A DNA stretch of 22,650 nucleotides from an uncultured Oscillibacter sp. Its GTDB lineage: Bacteria; Bacillota; Clostridia; Oscillospirales; Oscillospiraceae. The stretch lies in NCBI GenBank assembly GCA_902490355.1, contig CABUDN010000021.1, positions 1-22,650 of the forward strand, given 5' to 3'. The notes beneath the pieces were generated by a model. That model saw nothing but the letters and a program-made list of their open reading frames with translations. It was not told the DNA's origin and made no database searches. Positions 1 to 8,024 of the stretch are shown in pieces (the first letter of the stretch is position 1; every line of letters starts with the position of its first letter). The position numbers were made by a program, and so were the translations under genes.

Positions 1-1062
1 TTCCTGGAGATCCCGGTGGACCTTTCCAAGGTCATGTTCATCACCACCGCCAATACCACTGAGACCATTCCCCGGCCTCTGCTGGACCGGATGGAGGTCA
101 TTCAGCTCTCCAGTTATACCGACGAGGAAAAGCTGCAGATTGCCCGGCGGCATCTGCTGCCCAAGGAAATGGCGGAGCACGGCATTCGCAAGGGCGCCCT
201 GCGCATCAGCGACGATGTGCTGCGCGCCGTGATCCGGGACTATACCCGGGAGTCCGGTGTGCGCCTTCTGGAGCGGCGGCTGGCGGCCATCTGCCGAAAG
301 ACCGATATGCGCCTGCTCAAAGGCGATGTAAAGCGTGTTACCGTTACAGAAGAGGACCTGCCCAAATTCCTGGACTGCCAGCCCTATCCCCCCGCGCTCC
401 ATACGGACCGGGAGGAGATCGGTGTGGTCAACGGCTTGGCGTGGACTGAGGCCGGCGGCGAAATCCTGGAAGTGGAGGTCAATGTCATGGAAGGCTCCGG
501 CAAACTGGAGCTGACCGGCAATCTCGGCGACGTCATGAAGGAATCCGCCCAGGCGGCGCTCAGCTGCCTTCGCAGCCGGGCAGACGCCCTGGGCATTGAG
601 GCGGACTTCTACAAGACCCGGGACATTCACGTCCACTTCCCGGAGGGCGCGGTACCCAAGGACGGCCCCTCCGCCGGTATTGCCATGGCCACCGCCATGC
701 TCTCCGCCCTGACGGACCGGAAGATCAAGGCTGGATACGCCATGACAGGCGAAATTACTTTACGCGGACGGGTGCTGCCCATCGGCGGATTGAAGGAAAA
801 GACCATGGCCGCTCTGCGCAATGGGCTTCATACCGTGCTGATTCCGGCGGACAATGTCCGGGATCTGGAGGAGATTGACCAGACGGTGCGGGCGGCGCTG
901 CGGTTCGTGCCGGTATCCACGGTGGACCAGGTGTTTGCCGAGGTGCTGGTGCCGGTGATGACAAAAGACGAGCCGGTCCGGGAGACGGCAAAGGAGGAGC
1001 CCGCCATGGCCGCTTTTGCTCAGGTGACCCGGGAGCCGGTGGATGCCGGACTGCGGCAGTAA
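1..1062 (+). CDS. lon: Lon ATP-dependent protease, C-terminal part (5' end outside window)
   Basis: Cytoplasmic AAA+ serine protease that unfolds and degrades misfolded and regulatory proteins. The reading frame is open from the first base, so the gene begins upstream. Visible parts, in order: the end of the AAA+ module with the sensor-1 stretch FITTANTTETIPRPLLDRME, where the arginine of LLDR is the usual finger region; a helical lid domain (VLRAVIRDYTRESGVRLLERRL); and the Lon protease domain. The catalytic serine lies in PKDGPSAG (Ser codon 670-672) and its partner lysine in GGLKEK (Lys codon 793-795), giving the Ser-Lys dyad. After the protease domain there is a loosely conserved tail of about 40 residues ending at TAA. 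engB follows 10 bases later, the usual Bacillota arrangement, and probably shares the transcript. No HrcA or CtsR site can be judged because the promoter is not in the window. Confidence 0.97.
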   Translation, partial: FLEIPVDLSKVMFITTANTTETIPRPLLDRMEVIQLSSYTDEEKLQIARRHLLPKEMAEHGIRKGALRISDDVLRAVIRDYTRESGVRLLERRLAAICRKTDMRLLKGDVKRVTVTEEDLPKFLDCQPYPPALHTDREEIGVVNGLAWTEAGGEILEVEVNVMEGSGKLELTGNLGDVMKESAQAALSCLRSRADALGIEADFYKTRDIHVHFPEGAVPKDGPSAGIAMATAMLSALTDRKIKAGYAMTGEITLRGRVLPIGGLKEKTMAALRNGLHTVLIPADNVRDLEEIDQTVRAALRFVPVSTVDQVFAEVLVPVMTKDEPVRETAKEEPAMAAFAQVTREPVDAGLRQ

Positions 1063-1072
1063 GGAGGAGCGG

Positions 1073-1669
1073 ATGGATCTCAATTTCGCAAAGGCGGAGT
1101 TTTCCCGCTCTGCCGGCAGCCGGGAGCAGTTCCTGCGGGACGGACTGCCCCAGTTTGCCTTTGCCGGGCGGTCCAACGTGGGCAAGTCCTCGGTGATCAA
1201 CCGCCTGCTGGGCCGGAAGAATCTGGCCTATGTAGGCGCGTCTCCCGGCAAGACCACCCAGATCAACTACTTTCTCGTGGACCGGAAGGCCTACCTGGTG
1301 GATCTGCCGGGCTACGGCTATGCCAAGGTCAGCCGGGCTGAGAAGGAGCGCTGGGGCAAACTCATGGAAAGCTATTTCCAGGAGGGCGGCAGCTACATTA
1401 CCGCCGGCGTGCTGATCGTGGATATCCGCCACAAGCCCACGGCAGACGATGTGACCATGCACCGCTGGTTCCGGGAGACAGGCTGTCCGGAGATCATCGT
1501 GGCCAATAAGCTGGACAAGCTGAAAAAGAGCCAGATCGAGCCGGCCCTGGAGTTGATTGAGCAGACCCTGGAGCTGACGGAGGAGGATATCCTGATTCCC
1601 TTTTCCGCGGAAAAGGGCGTAGGGAAGGACGAACTGCTGGGTGTTCTGGTGAATGCCTGCGGCGGCTGA
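1073..1669 (+). CDS. engB: Ribosome biogenesis GTP-binding protein EngB (YsxC/YihA)
   Basis: Small TRAFAC GTPase of 198 residues needed for late assembly of the 50S subunit in the cytoplasm. The Walker A/G1 motif GRSNVGKS is at residues 32-39. It is followed by the G2 threonine region (GKTTQINYF), G3 DLPGYGYAKV, G4 NKLDK and a G5-like FSAEKG. Length and motif order fit the family. I chose ATG 1073 because AAGGAGG at 1061-1067, which overlaps the lon stop codon, sits five bases upstream. An in-frame ATG at 1043 lies inside lon and has no ribosome binding site. An intrinsic terminator starts six bases after the stop codon. Confidence 0.97.
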   Translation: MDLNFAKAEFSRSAGSREQFLRDGLPQFAFAGRSNVGKSSVINRLLGRKNLAYVGASPGKTTQINYFLVDRKAYLVDLPGYGYAKVSRAEKERWGKLMESYFQEGGSYITAGVLIVDIRHKPTADDVTMHRWFRETGCPEIIVANKLDKLKKSQIEPALELIEQTLELTEEDILIPFSAEKGVGKDELLGVLVNACGG

Positions 1670-1674
1670 ACCGA

Positions 1675-1707
1675 GCGGGAGCGGCTGTATGCCGTTCCCG
1701 CTTTTTT
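1675..1707 (+). terminator. Intrinsic terminator after lon-engB
   Basis: An 11-bp GC-rich stem (arms 1675-1685 and 1691-1701, one G-U pair) encloses a 5-base loop and runs straight into six T residues. It separates the lon-engB transcript from the pyrH operon. Confidence 0.9.
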
Positions 1708-1730
1708 CGTGAAAAACTTTCCGAACCCCC

Positions 1731-1759
1731 TATGCAAACCAGAAAAAATACGGTAGAAT
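1731..1759 (+). promoter_or_regulatory. Possible sigma-A promoter of the pyrH operon
   Basis: TAGAAT (1754-1759, 5 of 6 to the -10 consensus) lies in AT-rich DNA between the engB terminator and pyrH. The hexamer 17 bp upstream, TATGCA (1731-1736), matches only 3 of 6 to the -35 consensus. A promoter is expected here because of the preceding terminator, but these exact elements are uncertain. Confidence 0.4.
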
Positions 1760-1801
1760 AAACACGTTGAAAATCAGAAGAAAAGATGGAGGTCATTCGC
1801 A

Positions 1802-2518
1802 ATGGCGAAACCGGTATATCATCGCGTGCTGCTGAAGATCAGCGGCGAGGCCCTGGCGGGAGAGAAGCACACGGGCTTGGACTTTGAGGTCATCGGTCAG
1901 GTGTGCGACGTGCTCAAGGAATGCCTGGAGATGGGCGTTCAGGTGGGCCTGGTGGTCGGCGGCGGCAACTTCTGGCGCGGCGCCAAAAACAGCGGCGGCA
2001 AGATGGAGCGGACCCGGGCAGACCACATGGGTATGCTGGCCACGGTGATGAACTGTCTGGCTGTGGCCGACGTGTGCGAGCAGAAGGGAATTCCCGTCCG
2101 GGTGCAGACGGCGGTGGAGATGCGGGCCATGGCGGAGCCGTATATCCGCTCCCGTGCCATTCGGCATCTGGAGAAGGGTCGGGTGGTGATCTTCGGCGCC
2201 GGCACCGGCAACCCCTATTTCTCCACGGATACGGCAGCCGTGCTGCGGGCCGCGGAAATCAACGCAGACGTGATTTTGCTGGCCAAGAATGTCGATGGCG
2301 TGTATACCGCCGATCCGGTGAAGGACCCCACTGCCGTCAAGTACGATACCATCACCTATGATGAGGTTCTGGCCAAGCACCTGATGGTGATGGATTCCAC
2401 GGCCACTTCGCTGTCCATGGACAATAAGATCCCGGTACTGCTCTTTGCCCTGAAGGACCCCCAGAATATCATCCGGGCCCTGTGCGGCGAGAAGGTCGGT
2501 ACCATCGTGGGCGAATAA
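1802..2518 (+). CDS. pyrH: Uridylate (UMP) kinase
   Basis: Bacterial UMP kinase of the amino-acid-kinase fold, 238 residues. It phosphorylates UMP to UDP with ATP in pyrimidine nucleotide synthesis, as a cytoplasmic hexamer usually regulated by GTP and UTP. The N-terminal LLKISGEALAG, the glycine-rich VVGGGNFWRG, the GTGNPYFSTDTAAVLRAAEI block and the LLAKNVDGVYTADPVKDP segment are all characteristic. ATG 1802 is preceded by TGGAGG (1787-1792) at 9 bases. It is the first gene of the pyrH-frr-uppS-cdsA-dxr-rseP-ispG-polC run. rpsB and tsf, often upstream in Bacillota, are not adjacent here. Confidence 0.98.
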   Translation: MAKPVYHRVLLKISGEALAGEKHTGLDFEVIGQVCDVLKECLEMGVQVGLVVGGGNFWRGAKNSGGKMERTRADHMGMLATVMNCLAVADVCEQKGIPVRVQTAVEMRAMAEPYIRSRAIRHLEKGRVVIFGAGTGNPYFSTDTAAVLRAAEINADVILLAKNVDGVYTADPVKDPTAVKYDTITYDEVLAKHLMVMDSTATSLSMDNKIPVLLFALKDPQNIIRALCGEKVGTIVGE

Positions 2519-2575
2519 CCGGCGCACATGCGCCTGTGACGACGAACGAGACAACGTGAAAGGAAGGACGAAACT

Positions 2576-3133
2576 ATGCTGAAGGACGAGTACAAGGTAT
2601 ACGAGGGGAAAATGGGGAAGAGCATCGACTCCGTAGCCGCGGATTTTGCCTCCGTGCGGGCAGGCCGCGCCAACGCCTCGGTTCTGGACCGGATCATGGT
2701 GGACTATTACGGCAGCCCCACCCCCATCCAGCAGATTGCCGCCATCTCCTCACCCGATCCCCGTTCCCTGGTGATTGCGCCCTGGGATGCCACGGCAGTC
2801 AAGGCCATTGAAAAGGCCATTCAGAACTCCGATCTGGGCATCAATCCCCAGAACGACGGCAAGAGCATCCGCCTCAACTTCCCCCAGCTTACGGAGGAGC
2901 GCCGTAAGGAGCTGGTCAAGCAGATCCGCAAGTACGCGGAGAACGGCAAAGTGGCCGTGCGGAATATCCGCCGGGACGCCATGGAGCACTTCAAGAAGCT
3001 GGAGAAGGCCTCCGAGATTACGGAAGACGAGATGAAGCAGGCGGAAAAGGACCTGCAGAAGCTCACCGACGACAGCTGCAAGAAGCTCGACGAGCTCCTG
3101 GCCAAAAAAGAGAAGGAATTGATGGCAGTCTGA
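2576..3133 (+). CDS. frr: Ribosome recycling factor
   Basis: Ribosome recycling factor of 185 residues, the normal family length. With EF-G it splits post-termination ribosomes into subunits. Recognisable blocks include SVAADFASVRAGRANASVLDRIMVDYYG, the IQNSDLGINPQNDGKSIRLNFPQLTEERRKELVK hinge region, and a long charged C-terminal helix ending in LAKKEKELMAV. The start is ATG 2576 with AAAGGAAGG about 8 bases upstream. The stop TGA shares its last base with the uppS start (TGATG), which suggests translational coupling. Confidence 0.98.
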   Translation: MLKDEYKVYEGKMGKSIDSVAADFASVRAGRANASVLDRIMVDYYGSPTPIQQIAAISSPDPRSLVIAPWDATAVKAIEKAIQNSDLGINPQNDGKSIRLNFPQLTEERRKELVKQIRKYAENGKVAVRNIRRDAMEHFKKLEKASEITEDEMKQAEKDLQKLTDDSCKKLDELLAKKEKELMAV

Positions 3134-3885
3134 TGGCGAATATGCAGGACAAGAAGGATACGGCGGGGCAGGCGGTTCGTCTGCCTCGCCATATTGCGAT
3201 TATTATGGACGGCAACGGCCGCTGGGCCACGAAACGGGGCCTGCCCCGGACGGCAGGCCACAAGGCCGGGGCGGAGACCTTCCGCCGCATTGCCACCTAT
3301 TGCAAGGACATCGGCGTGAAGTACCTGACGGTCTACGCCTTCTCCACGGAGAACTGGAAGCGCTCCACGGAAGAGGTGGGCGCCATCATGGGCCTTTTGA
3401 AGCGGTACCTGCTGGAGGCCGTGGACAGCATGGAGCGGGACCATATCCGGCTGCGCTTTTTCGGGGATATGACGCCCATCGCGCCGGAGCTGCGGGCCCT
3501 GGCCCATGCCACCGATGAGATTTCCGACCATTTGCCGGAGGGGTACTTCCAGGCCAACGTCTGCCTCAACTACGGCGGCCGGGATGAGATTCTGCGGGGC
3601 GTGCGGCAGTTTGCTGCCGACTGTGCTGCCGGCAAGCGCCGTTCCGAGGAACTGGATGAAGCGATGTTTTCCGGATATCTGGATTCCCGGGGCATTCCGG
3701 ACCCGGAGCTGATCATCCGCCCCAGCGGTGAGCTGCGGCTGTCCAACTTTTTGCTCTGGCAGTGCGCCTATTCCGAGTTTTACTTCACGGATGTGCTCTG
3801 GCCGGACTTCGACGAGGCCGAGCTGGATCGGGCCATTGCCGCTTATCAGGCACGGGACCGCCGATTCGGCGGTGTAAAGAAGTAA
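3133..3885 (+). CDS. uppS: Undecaprenyl diphosphate synthase (cis-prenyltransferase)
   Basis: Condenses farnesyl diphosphate with eight isopentenyl diphosphates to make the C55 lipid carrier for cell-wall synthesis; it acts at the cytoplasmic face of the membrane. The 250-residue protein carries HIAIIMDGNGRWA with the catalytic Asp at residue 26, the FSTENW segment, the NYGGRDEI motif, and the C-terminal RPSGELRLSNFLLWQCAYSE block that binds the homoallylic substrate; EFYF and LWPDF follow. The start overlaps the frr stop by one base and has no close Shine-Dalgarno sequence. The nearest purine-rich run, AGAAGGA, is about 16 bases away, so translation probably depends on coupling to frr. An in-frame ATG at 3142 is an alternative. 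Confidence 0.97.
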   Translation: MANMQDKKDTAGQAVRLPRHIAIIMDGNGRWATKRGLPRTAGHKAGAETFRRIATYCKDIGVKYLTVYAFSTENWKRSTEEVGAIMGLLKRYLLEAVDSMERDHIRLRFFGDMTPIAPELRALAHATDEISDHLPEGYFQANVCLNYGGRDEILRGVRQFAADCAAGKRRSEELDEAMFSGYLDSRGIPDPELIIRPSGELRLSNFLLWQCAYSEFYFTDVLWPDFDEAELDRAIAAYQARDRRFGGVKK

Positions 3886-3910
3886 TGCTTCACAGAAAGG
3901 ACCGCTTCTT

Positions 3911-4714
3911 ATGAAATCGAGACTGCTGGTTGCCGCGGTGGGCGTCCCGCTGCTGTTTTACATCGTGTTGGCGGCGCCGCCCATTGTGATGATGGCGGCG
4001 CTGTGCGCCCTGTCCGGCATTGCGGCCATGGAGCTGATGGTGTGCGTGGGCATCCCCAAGCGGAGCTATCTGTTCGGCTGGACTATCATCTGTGCGGTGT
4101 TCTCCGTCAGCTGGTACTATGACCGGCCGGAGCATATGGAGGTGCTGTGGTTCCTCTATGTGCTGGTGACGTTCTTCTATGCGATTTTGAAAGCTGGTGA
4201 GGTCAAGTTCCTGCATATTCTGGCGGGGCTGTTCGCCGTGATTGCGATTCCCTATTCCTTCTCCGCCTTTATCCGGATGGAGGACGCGGGAATTCCCCGG
4301 GTATGCTTGCTGCTGCCCTTTATCTTCAGCTTCCTCAGTGATACCGGCGGATATTTCGGCGGCCGCTTTTTCGGAAAGCACAAGCTGGCGCCCAAGGTCA
4401 GTCCCAAAAAGACGGTGGAGGGCTCCATCGGAGGGCTGGTGGGCAACGTACTGGGGGCCGTGATCTTTGCCGCGGTGATGAACCGGTGGTTCTATGCGGG
4501 AATCGTCAACAGCTATCTGGGCATGATTTTGCTGGGCCTGGTGTGCAGTGTGGTGGCACAGATCGGCGACCTGAGTTTTTCCCTCATCAAACGGGAATTC
4601 GGCATCAAGGATTATGGGCATCTCTTTTTGGAGCACGGCGGTGTGCTGGACCGGTTTGACAGCGTGCTGTTTGTCACACCGCTCGTTGAGATTGTTCTGC
4701 AATTTGTGAGATAG
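3911..4714 (+). CDS. cdsA: Phosphatidate cytidylyltransferase (CDP-diglyceride synthase)
   Basis: Integral membrane enzyme of 267 residues making CDP-diacylglycerol from CTP and phosphatidate, the branch point for phosphatidylglycerol and related lipids. Several hydrophobic segments are evident (residues about 5-45, 57-65, 75-95, 100-115, 130-145, 170-190, 198-220). The internal DTGGYFGGRFFGKHKLAPKVSPKKTVEG block is conserved in the family. The C-terminal signature reads SLIKREFGIKDYG followed by HLFLEHGGVLDRFDS. The two residues before HGG are Leu240-Glu241 where the family normally has Pro-Gly; the metal-binding acidic residues D234 and DRFD are kept. ATG 3911 has GAAAGGA at 3895-3901. It lies between uppS and dxr as in other Bacillota. 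Confidence 0.96.
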   Translation: MKSRLLVAAVGVPLLFYIVLAAPPIVMMAALCALSGIAAMELMVCVGIPKRSYLFGWTIICAVFSVSWYYDRPEHMEVLWFLYVLVTFFYAILKAGEVKFLHILAGLFAVIAIPYSFSAFIRMEDAGIPRVCLLLPFIFSFLSDTGGYFGGRFFGKHKLAPKVSPKKTVEGSIGGLVGNVLGAVIFAAVMNRWFYAGIVNSYLGMILLGLVCSVVAQIGDLSFSLIKREFGIKDYGHLFLEHGGVLDRFDSVLFVTPLVEIVLQFVR

Positions 4715-4723
4715 GATGAGCTT

Positions 4724-5863
4724 ATGGCGAATATGATTTCCATACTGGGCTCCACGGGCTCCATCGGACGGCAGACGCTGGACGTGGTGGAGCAGCTGGG
4801 GCTGAAGGTGGCGGCCATTACCGCCCATTCCAGCGTTGACCGGGTAGAAGAGCAGGCGCGGCGGTTTTCGCCGCGTCTGGCGGTTATGACCGACGAGGCC
4901 GCCGCCCGGGATCTGGCGGTGCGTCTGGCGGATACGCCGGTGCGGGTGCTGGGCGGCGGTTCTGCCTTGGAGGAAGCGGCTACCGTGCCGGAGGCGGATA
5001 CCGTGGTCACCGCCGTGGTGGGCATGGTGGGCCTGCGGCCGACGCTTGCGGCCATCCGAGCGGGCAAGCGCATCGCCCTGGCCAATAAGGAGACGTTGGT
5101 CTGTGCCGGAGAGCTGGTTATGGATGAGGCGGAGCGCTGCGGCGCTGAGATTGTGCCGGTGGACTCCGAGCACTCGGCCATCTTCCAGTGTCTGCAGGGC
5201 TGTGCAGACCGCCGGGAGATCCGGCGGCTGATTCTGACCTGCTCCGGCGGTCCCTTTTACGGCATGAGCCGGGAAGAAGTGGGCAAGATGACAAAAGCAG
5301 ATGCCCTCAAGCATCCCAACTGGACCATGGGTCCCAAGATCACCGTGGATTGCGCCACGCTGATGAACAAGGGCCTGGAGGTCATCGAGGCCATGCGGCT
5401 CTACCGGCTGCCGCTGGAGCAGGTGGATGTGGTGATCCACCGCCAGAGCATCGTTCACTCCCTGGTGGAGTACCGGGACGGGGCGGTGCTGGCCCAGCTG
5501 GGCACGCCGGATATGCGGTTACCCATCCGGTATGCCATGACCTATCCCAATCGGGCCGAGAGCCCGGCGGAGCCGCTGGACCTGCTGCACTGTCCGCCGC
5601 TGACCTTTGCCGAACCGGACCGGGAGACCTTTACCTGTCTGGCCCTAGCGGAGGCGGCGGCCCGGGAGGGCGGCACGGCCTGCGCGATCCTCAACGGTGC
5701 CAACGAGGAGGCTGTGGGACTGTTTTTGGAGGACCGCATCGGCTTCCATGACATTGCCCGGCTGGTGCGCCGGGCCCGGGAAGAGGTAGCGGTCACCGCC
5801 GCCCCCACCCTGGAGGACATTCTGGAGGCGGACCAGGCGGCCCGGCGGAGCGTGCTCCGGTAA
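4724..5863 (+). CDS. dxr: 1-deoxy-D-xylulose 5-phosphate reductoisomerase
   Basis: Second enzyme of the MEP isoprenoid pathway: NADPH-dependent rearrangement and reduction of DXP to MEP, in the cytoplasm. The protein has 379 residues. The Rossmann dinucleotide motif GSTGSIG is at residues 9-15, the NKETLV segment follows, and the metal ligands lie in VDSEHSA (Asp147, Glu149) and NKGLEVIEA (Glu219). The flexible substrate-closing loop region TCSGGPFYGMSREEV and the HRQSIVHSLVEYRDGA block are also present. ATG 4724 begins nine bases after the cdsA stop; the Shine-Dalgarno (AGGATGAG) is weak and close. Its product pathway supplies the substrate of UppS, encoded two genes upstream. Confidence 0.98.
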   Translation: MANMISILGSTGSIGRQTLDVVEQLGLKVAAITAHSSVDRVEEQARRFSPRLAVMTDEAAARDLAVRLADTPVRVLGGGSALEEAATVPEADTVVTAVVGMVGLRPTLAAIRAGKRIALANKETLVCAGELVMDEAERCGAEIVPVDSEHSAIFQCLQGCADRREIRRLILTCSGGPFYGMSREEVGKMTKADALKHPNWTMGPKITVDCATLMNKGLEVIEAMRLYRLPLEQVDVVIHRQSIVHSLVEYRDGAVLAQLGTPDMRLPIRYAMTYPNRAESPAEPLDLLHCPPLTFAEPDRETFTCLALAEAAAREGGTACAILNGANEEAVGLFLEDRIGFHDIARLVRRAREEVAVTAAPTLEDILEADQAARRSVLR

Positions 5864-5886
5864 GCGTTTTTTAGGAGTTTTACAGC

Positions 5887-6951
5887 ATGAAACTAGTCTT
5901 TATCCTGGCAGCGATCGCAATTTTTGGACTGCTGGTCACGGTGCATGAGCTGGGCCATTTCCTGGCAGCAAAGCTGTGCGGCGTGCGGGTCAATGAGTTT
6001 TCCATCGGCATGGGCCCGCTGATCTGGCAGAAGGAGAAGGGGGATACTCAGTATTCCCTCCGGGTGCTGCCCATCGGCGGCTACTGTGCCATGGAGGGGG
6101 AGGACGAGGACACTGGCGCGGAGGATTCCTTTGTCCAGCAGGGCTTCTGGAAGAAATTCATTATCCTGGTGGCGGGATCCTTTATGAACTTCCTCACCGG
6201 CGTGGTGATTTTGCTGTGCCTGTACGCCGGGACCACGGAGATCTACACCGATGTGATCATCGGCACCGCGCCGGAGTTCACCCAGACCGGGGAGAATGGC
6301 TTCCAGGCCGGGGACCAGGTCTATAAGGTCAACGGCTATCGGACCTATCTCCAGGGAGAGGCCAAGATGTTTCTGGACTACGCCGGAGAGACTGCCGACA
6401 TCGAGGTCGTGCGGGACGGCACCCATATCCTGCTGGAGGATCTGCCCCGGAGCACCTTCACCAGTACCGACGGCTCCACCTATACAGGCTTCGGCATCTA
6501 TGTGGGTGTCGGTGTTCAGGAGGCGACCCTGGCCAAGAAGTTGCAGTACACGTGGTATACGGCGCTGGATTTCGTGCAGCTGGTGCGCTTCAGTTTGGTG
6601 CAGCTCTTCACCGGAGGAGCCGGATTGGACGATATCAGCGGGCCGGTAGGCATTGTCTCCACTATGACGGAAGTGGGCAGCGAAGCGGAGACGGCTTCCG
6701 ACGCCTGGAGCCAGATCTTCTATTTCGCGGCGCTGTTGGCGGTGAACCTGGCAGTGATGAACCTGCTGCCGTTCCCGGCTCTGGACGGCGGCCGGGTGTT
6801 TTTCCTGCTGGTGGATGCGGTGGCCATGCTGCTGGTGGGAAAGAAGGTGCCGGAGCGGTATCAAATGGCGGTGAATATGGCCGGATTTGTGGCGCTGATG
6901 GGCTTCATGCTGCTTATCACGTTCCAGGATGTGTTCCGGCTGATACGATAG
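5887..6951 (+). CDS. rseP: Membrane-embedded site-2 zinc metalloprotease (RseP/RasP)
   Basis: Intramembrane protease of the S2P family, 354 residues. In other bacteria it cuts anti-sigma factors and leftover signal peptides within the membrane. The first membrane helix carries the zinc-binding HELGH (residues 20-24), followed by a GIGMGPLIWQ-like loop. A PDZ-type domain occupies roughly residues 130-180 (GFQAGDQVYKVNGYRTY). The second active-site motif is in NLLPFPALDGGRVFF with the metal-ligand Asp at residue 300; the ISGPVGIVS segment precedes it. A final hydrophobic helix ends the protein. ATG 5887 has AGGAG at 5873-5877. The substrate cannot be told from this window; no sigma/anti-sigma pair is nearby. 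Confidence 0.97.
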   Translation: MKLVFILAAIAIFGLLVTVHELGHFLAAKLCGVRVNEFSIGMGPLIWQKEKGDTQYSLRVLPIGGYCAMEGEDEDTGAEDSFVQQGFWKKFIILVAGSFMNFLTGVVILLCLYAGTTEIYTDVIIGTAPEFTQTGENGFQAGDQVYKVNGYRTYLQGEAKMFLDYAGETADIEVVRDGTHILLEDLPRSTFTSTDGSTYTGFGIYVGVGVQEATLAKKLQYTWYTALDFVQLVRFSLVQLFTGGAGLDDISGPVGIVSTMTEVGSEAETASDAWSQIFYFAALLAVNLAVMNLLPFPALDGGRVFFLLVDAVAMLLVGKKVPERYQMAVNMAGFVALMGFMLLITFQDVFRLIR

Positions 6952-6964
6952 GAGGACGATGACC

Positions 6965-8002
6965 ATGACCAAACGGTTGATGGTAGGGACCGTGGCGGTG
7001 GGCGGCGGCGCGCCGGTGTCCATCCAGTCCATGTGCAACACGAAGACAGACGATGTGGCTGCCACCGTGGCCCAGATCCACGCTTTGGAGGCCGCCGGAT
7101 GCGAGATCATCCGGGTGGCGATTCCGGACCAGGCGGCGGCGGAGGCGGTGGACCGGATCAAGGAGCAGATCTCCATTCCGCTCATCGCTGACATCCATTT
7201 CAATTACAAGTATGCCCTGGAGGTAGCCCAGCGGGGCATCGACGCCATCCGCATCAACCCCGGCAACATCGGGGGAGAGGAGAAGGTCAAGGCGGTGGCG
7301 GACATCTGCCGCCAGAAGGGCATCCCCATCCGGATCGGCGTCAACGGCGGCTCTCTGGAAAAGGAGCTGCGGGCCAAGTACGGCGGCGTCACGGCGGAGG
7401 CATTGGTGGAGAGTGCCATGGGCCATGTGGCTCTGCTCAACCGGTTTGACTTTGACGATATCTGCATCTCCGTCAAATGCTCCGACGTGCCGTTGACCAT
7501 GGCGGCCTACCGCCTGCTCCACGAGCGGACGGACTATCCTCTGCATCTGGGCGTCACGGAGGCGGGCACGCCCTCCATGGGCATGGTGAAATCCGCCATG
7601 GGTATCGGAGGACTGCTGTGCCTGGGCATCGGCGACACGATCCGGGTGACGCTCACCGCCGATCCTGTGGAGGAGATCTATGCCGCCAAGAAGATTTTGA
7701 AGGCGGCGGGACTGCGCAAGGAGGGCGTGAACCTCATTGCCTGTCCCACCTGCGGACGCACCCGCATCGACCTCATCCCCATTGCGGAAGAAGTGGAGCG
7801 GCGGCTGATGAACTGCGAGAAAAACATCACCGTGGCGGTGATGGGCTGCGCCGTCAACGGCCCTGGTGAGGCCGCCGCAGCGGACATCGGCATTGCCGGC
7901 GGCAAGGGTGAGGGACTGTTGTTCCGCAAAGGAGAAATCCTTTATAAAGTGCCCCAGGAGCGGTTGGTAGACGCCCTGATGGAGGAAATCGCCAAACTAT
8001 AA
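6965..8002 (+). CDS. ispG: 4-hydroxy-3-methylbut-2-enyl diphosphate synthase (flavodoxin)
   Basis: Iron-sulfur enzyme of the MEP pathway converting MEcPP to HMBPP by reductive ring opening. With the start at 6965 it has 345 residues. The TIM-barrel part contains PVSIQSMCNTKTDD, LIADIHFNYKYAL, IRINPGNIGG, RIGVNGGSLEK and the HLGVTEAG segment. The [4Fe-4S] ligands are Cys260 and Cys263 (CPTC), Cys295 (MGCAVNGPGEA) and Glu302. Their spacing of 3, 32 and 7 is the same as E. coli C270, C273, C305 and E312. I prefer ATG 6965 because GGAGG (6951-6955) is 9 bases away; ATG 6959, two codons earlier, is only 3 bases from it. Its place between rseP and polC puts two MEP enzymes in one operon. Confidence 0.97.
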   Translation: MTKRLMVGTVAVGGGAPVSIQSMCNTKTDDVAATVAQIHALEAAGCEIIRVAIPDQAAAEAVDRIKEQISIPLIADIHFNYKYALEVAQRGIDAIRINPGNIGGEEKVKAVADICRQKGIPIRIGVNGGSLEKELRAKYGGVTAEALVESAMGHVALLNRFDFDDICISVKCSDVPLTMAAYRLLHERTDYPLHLGVTEAGTPSMGMVKSAMGIGGLLCLGIGDTIRVTLTADPVEEIYAAKKILKAAGLRKEGVNLIACPTCGRTRIDLIPIAEEVERRLMNCEKNITVAVMGCAVNGPGEAAAADIGIAGGKGEGLLFRKGEILYKVPQERLVDALMEEIAKL

Positions 8003-8024
8003 GACCCATTTGCCCGGGAAGTTC

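Noticed and set aside
2521..2534. Small palindrome between pyrH and frr as a possible terminator
   Set aside because: It has only five to six base pairs and no T-tract, and the genes are normally co-transcribed.
3890..5458. Minus-strand open frame of 522 codons opposite cdsA and dxr
   Set aside because: It is an antisense shadow of two certain genes with low-complexity His/Gln-rich translation.
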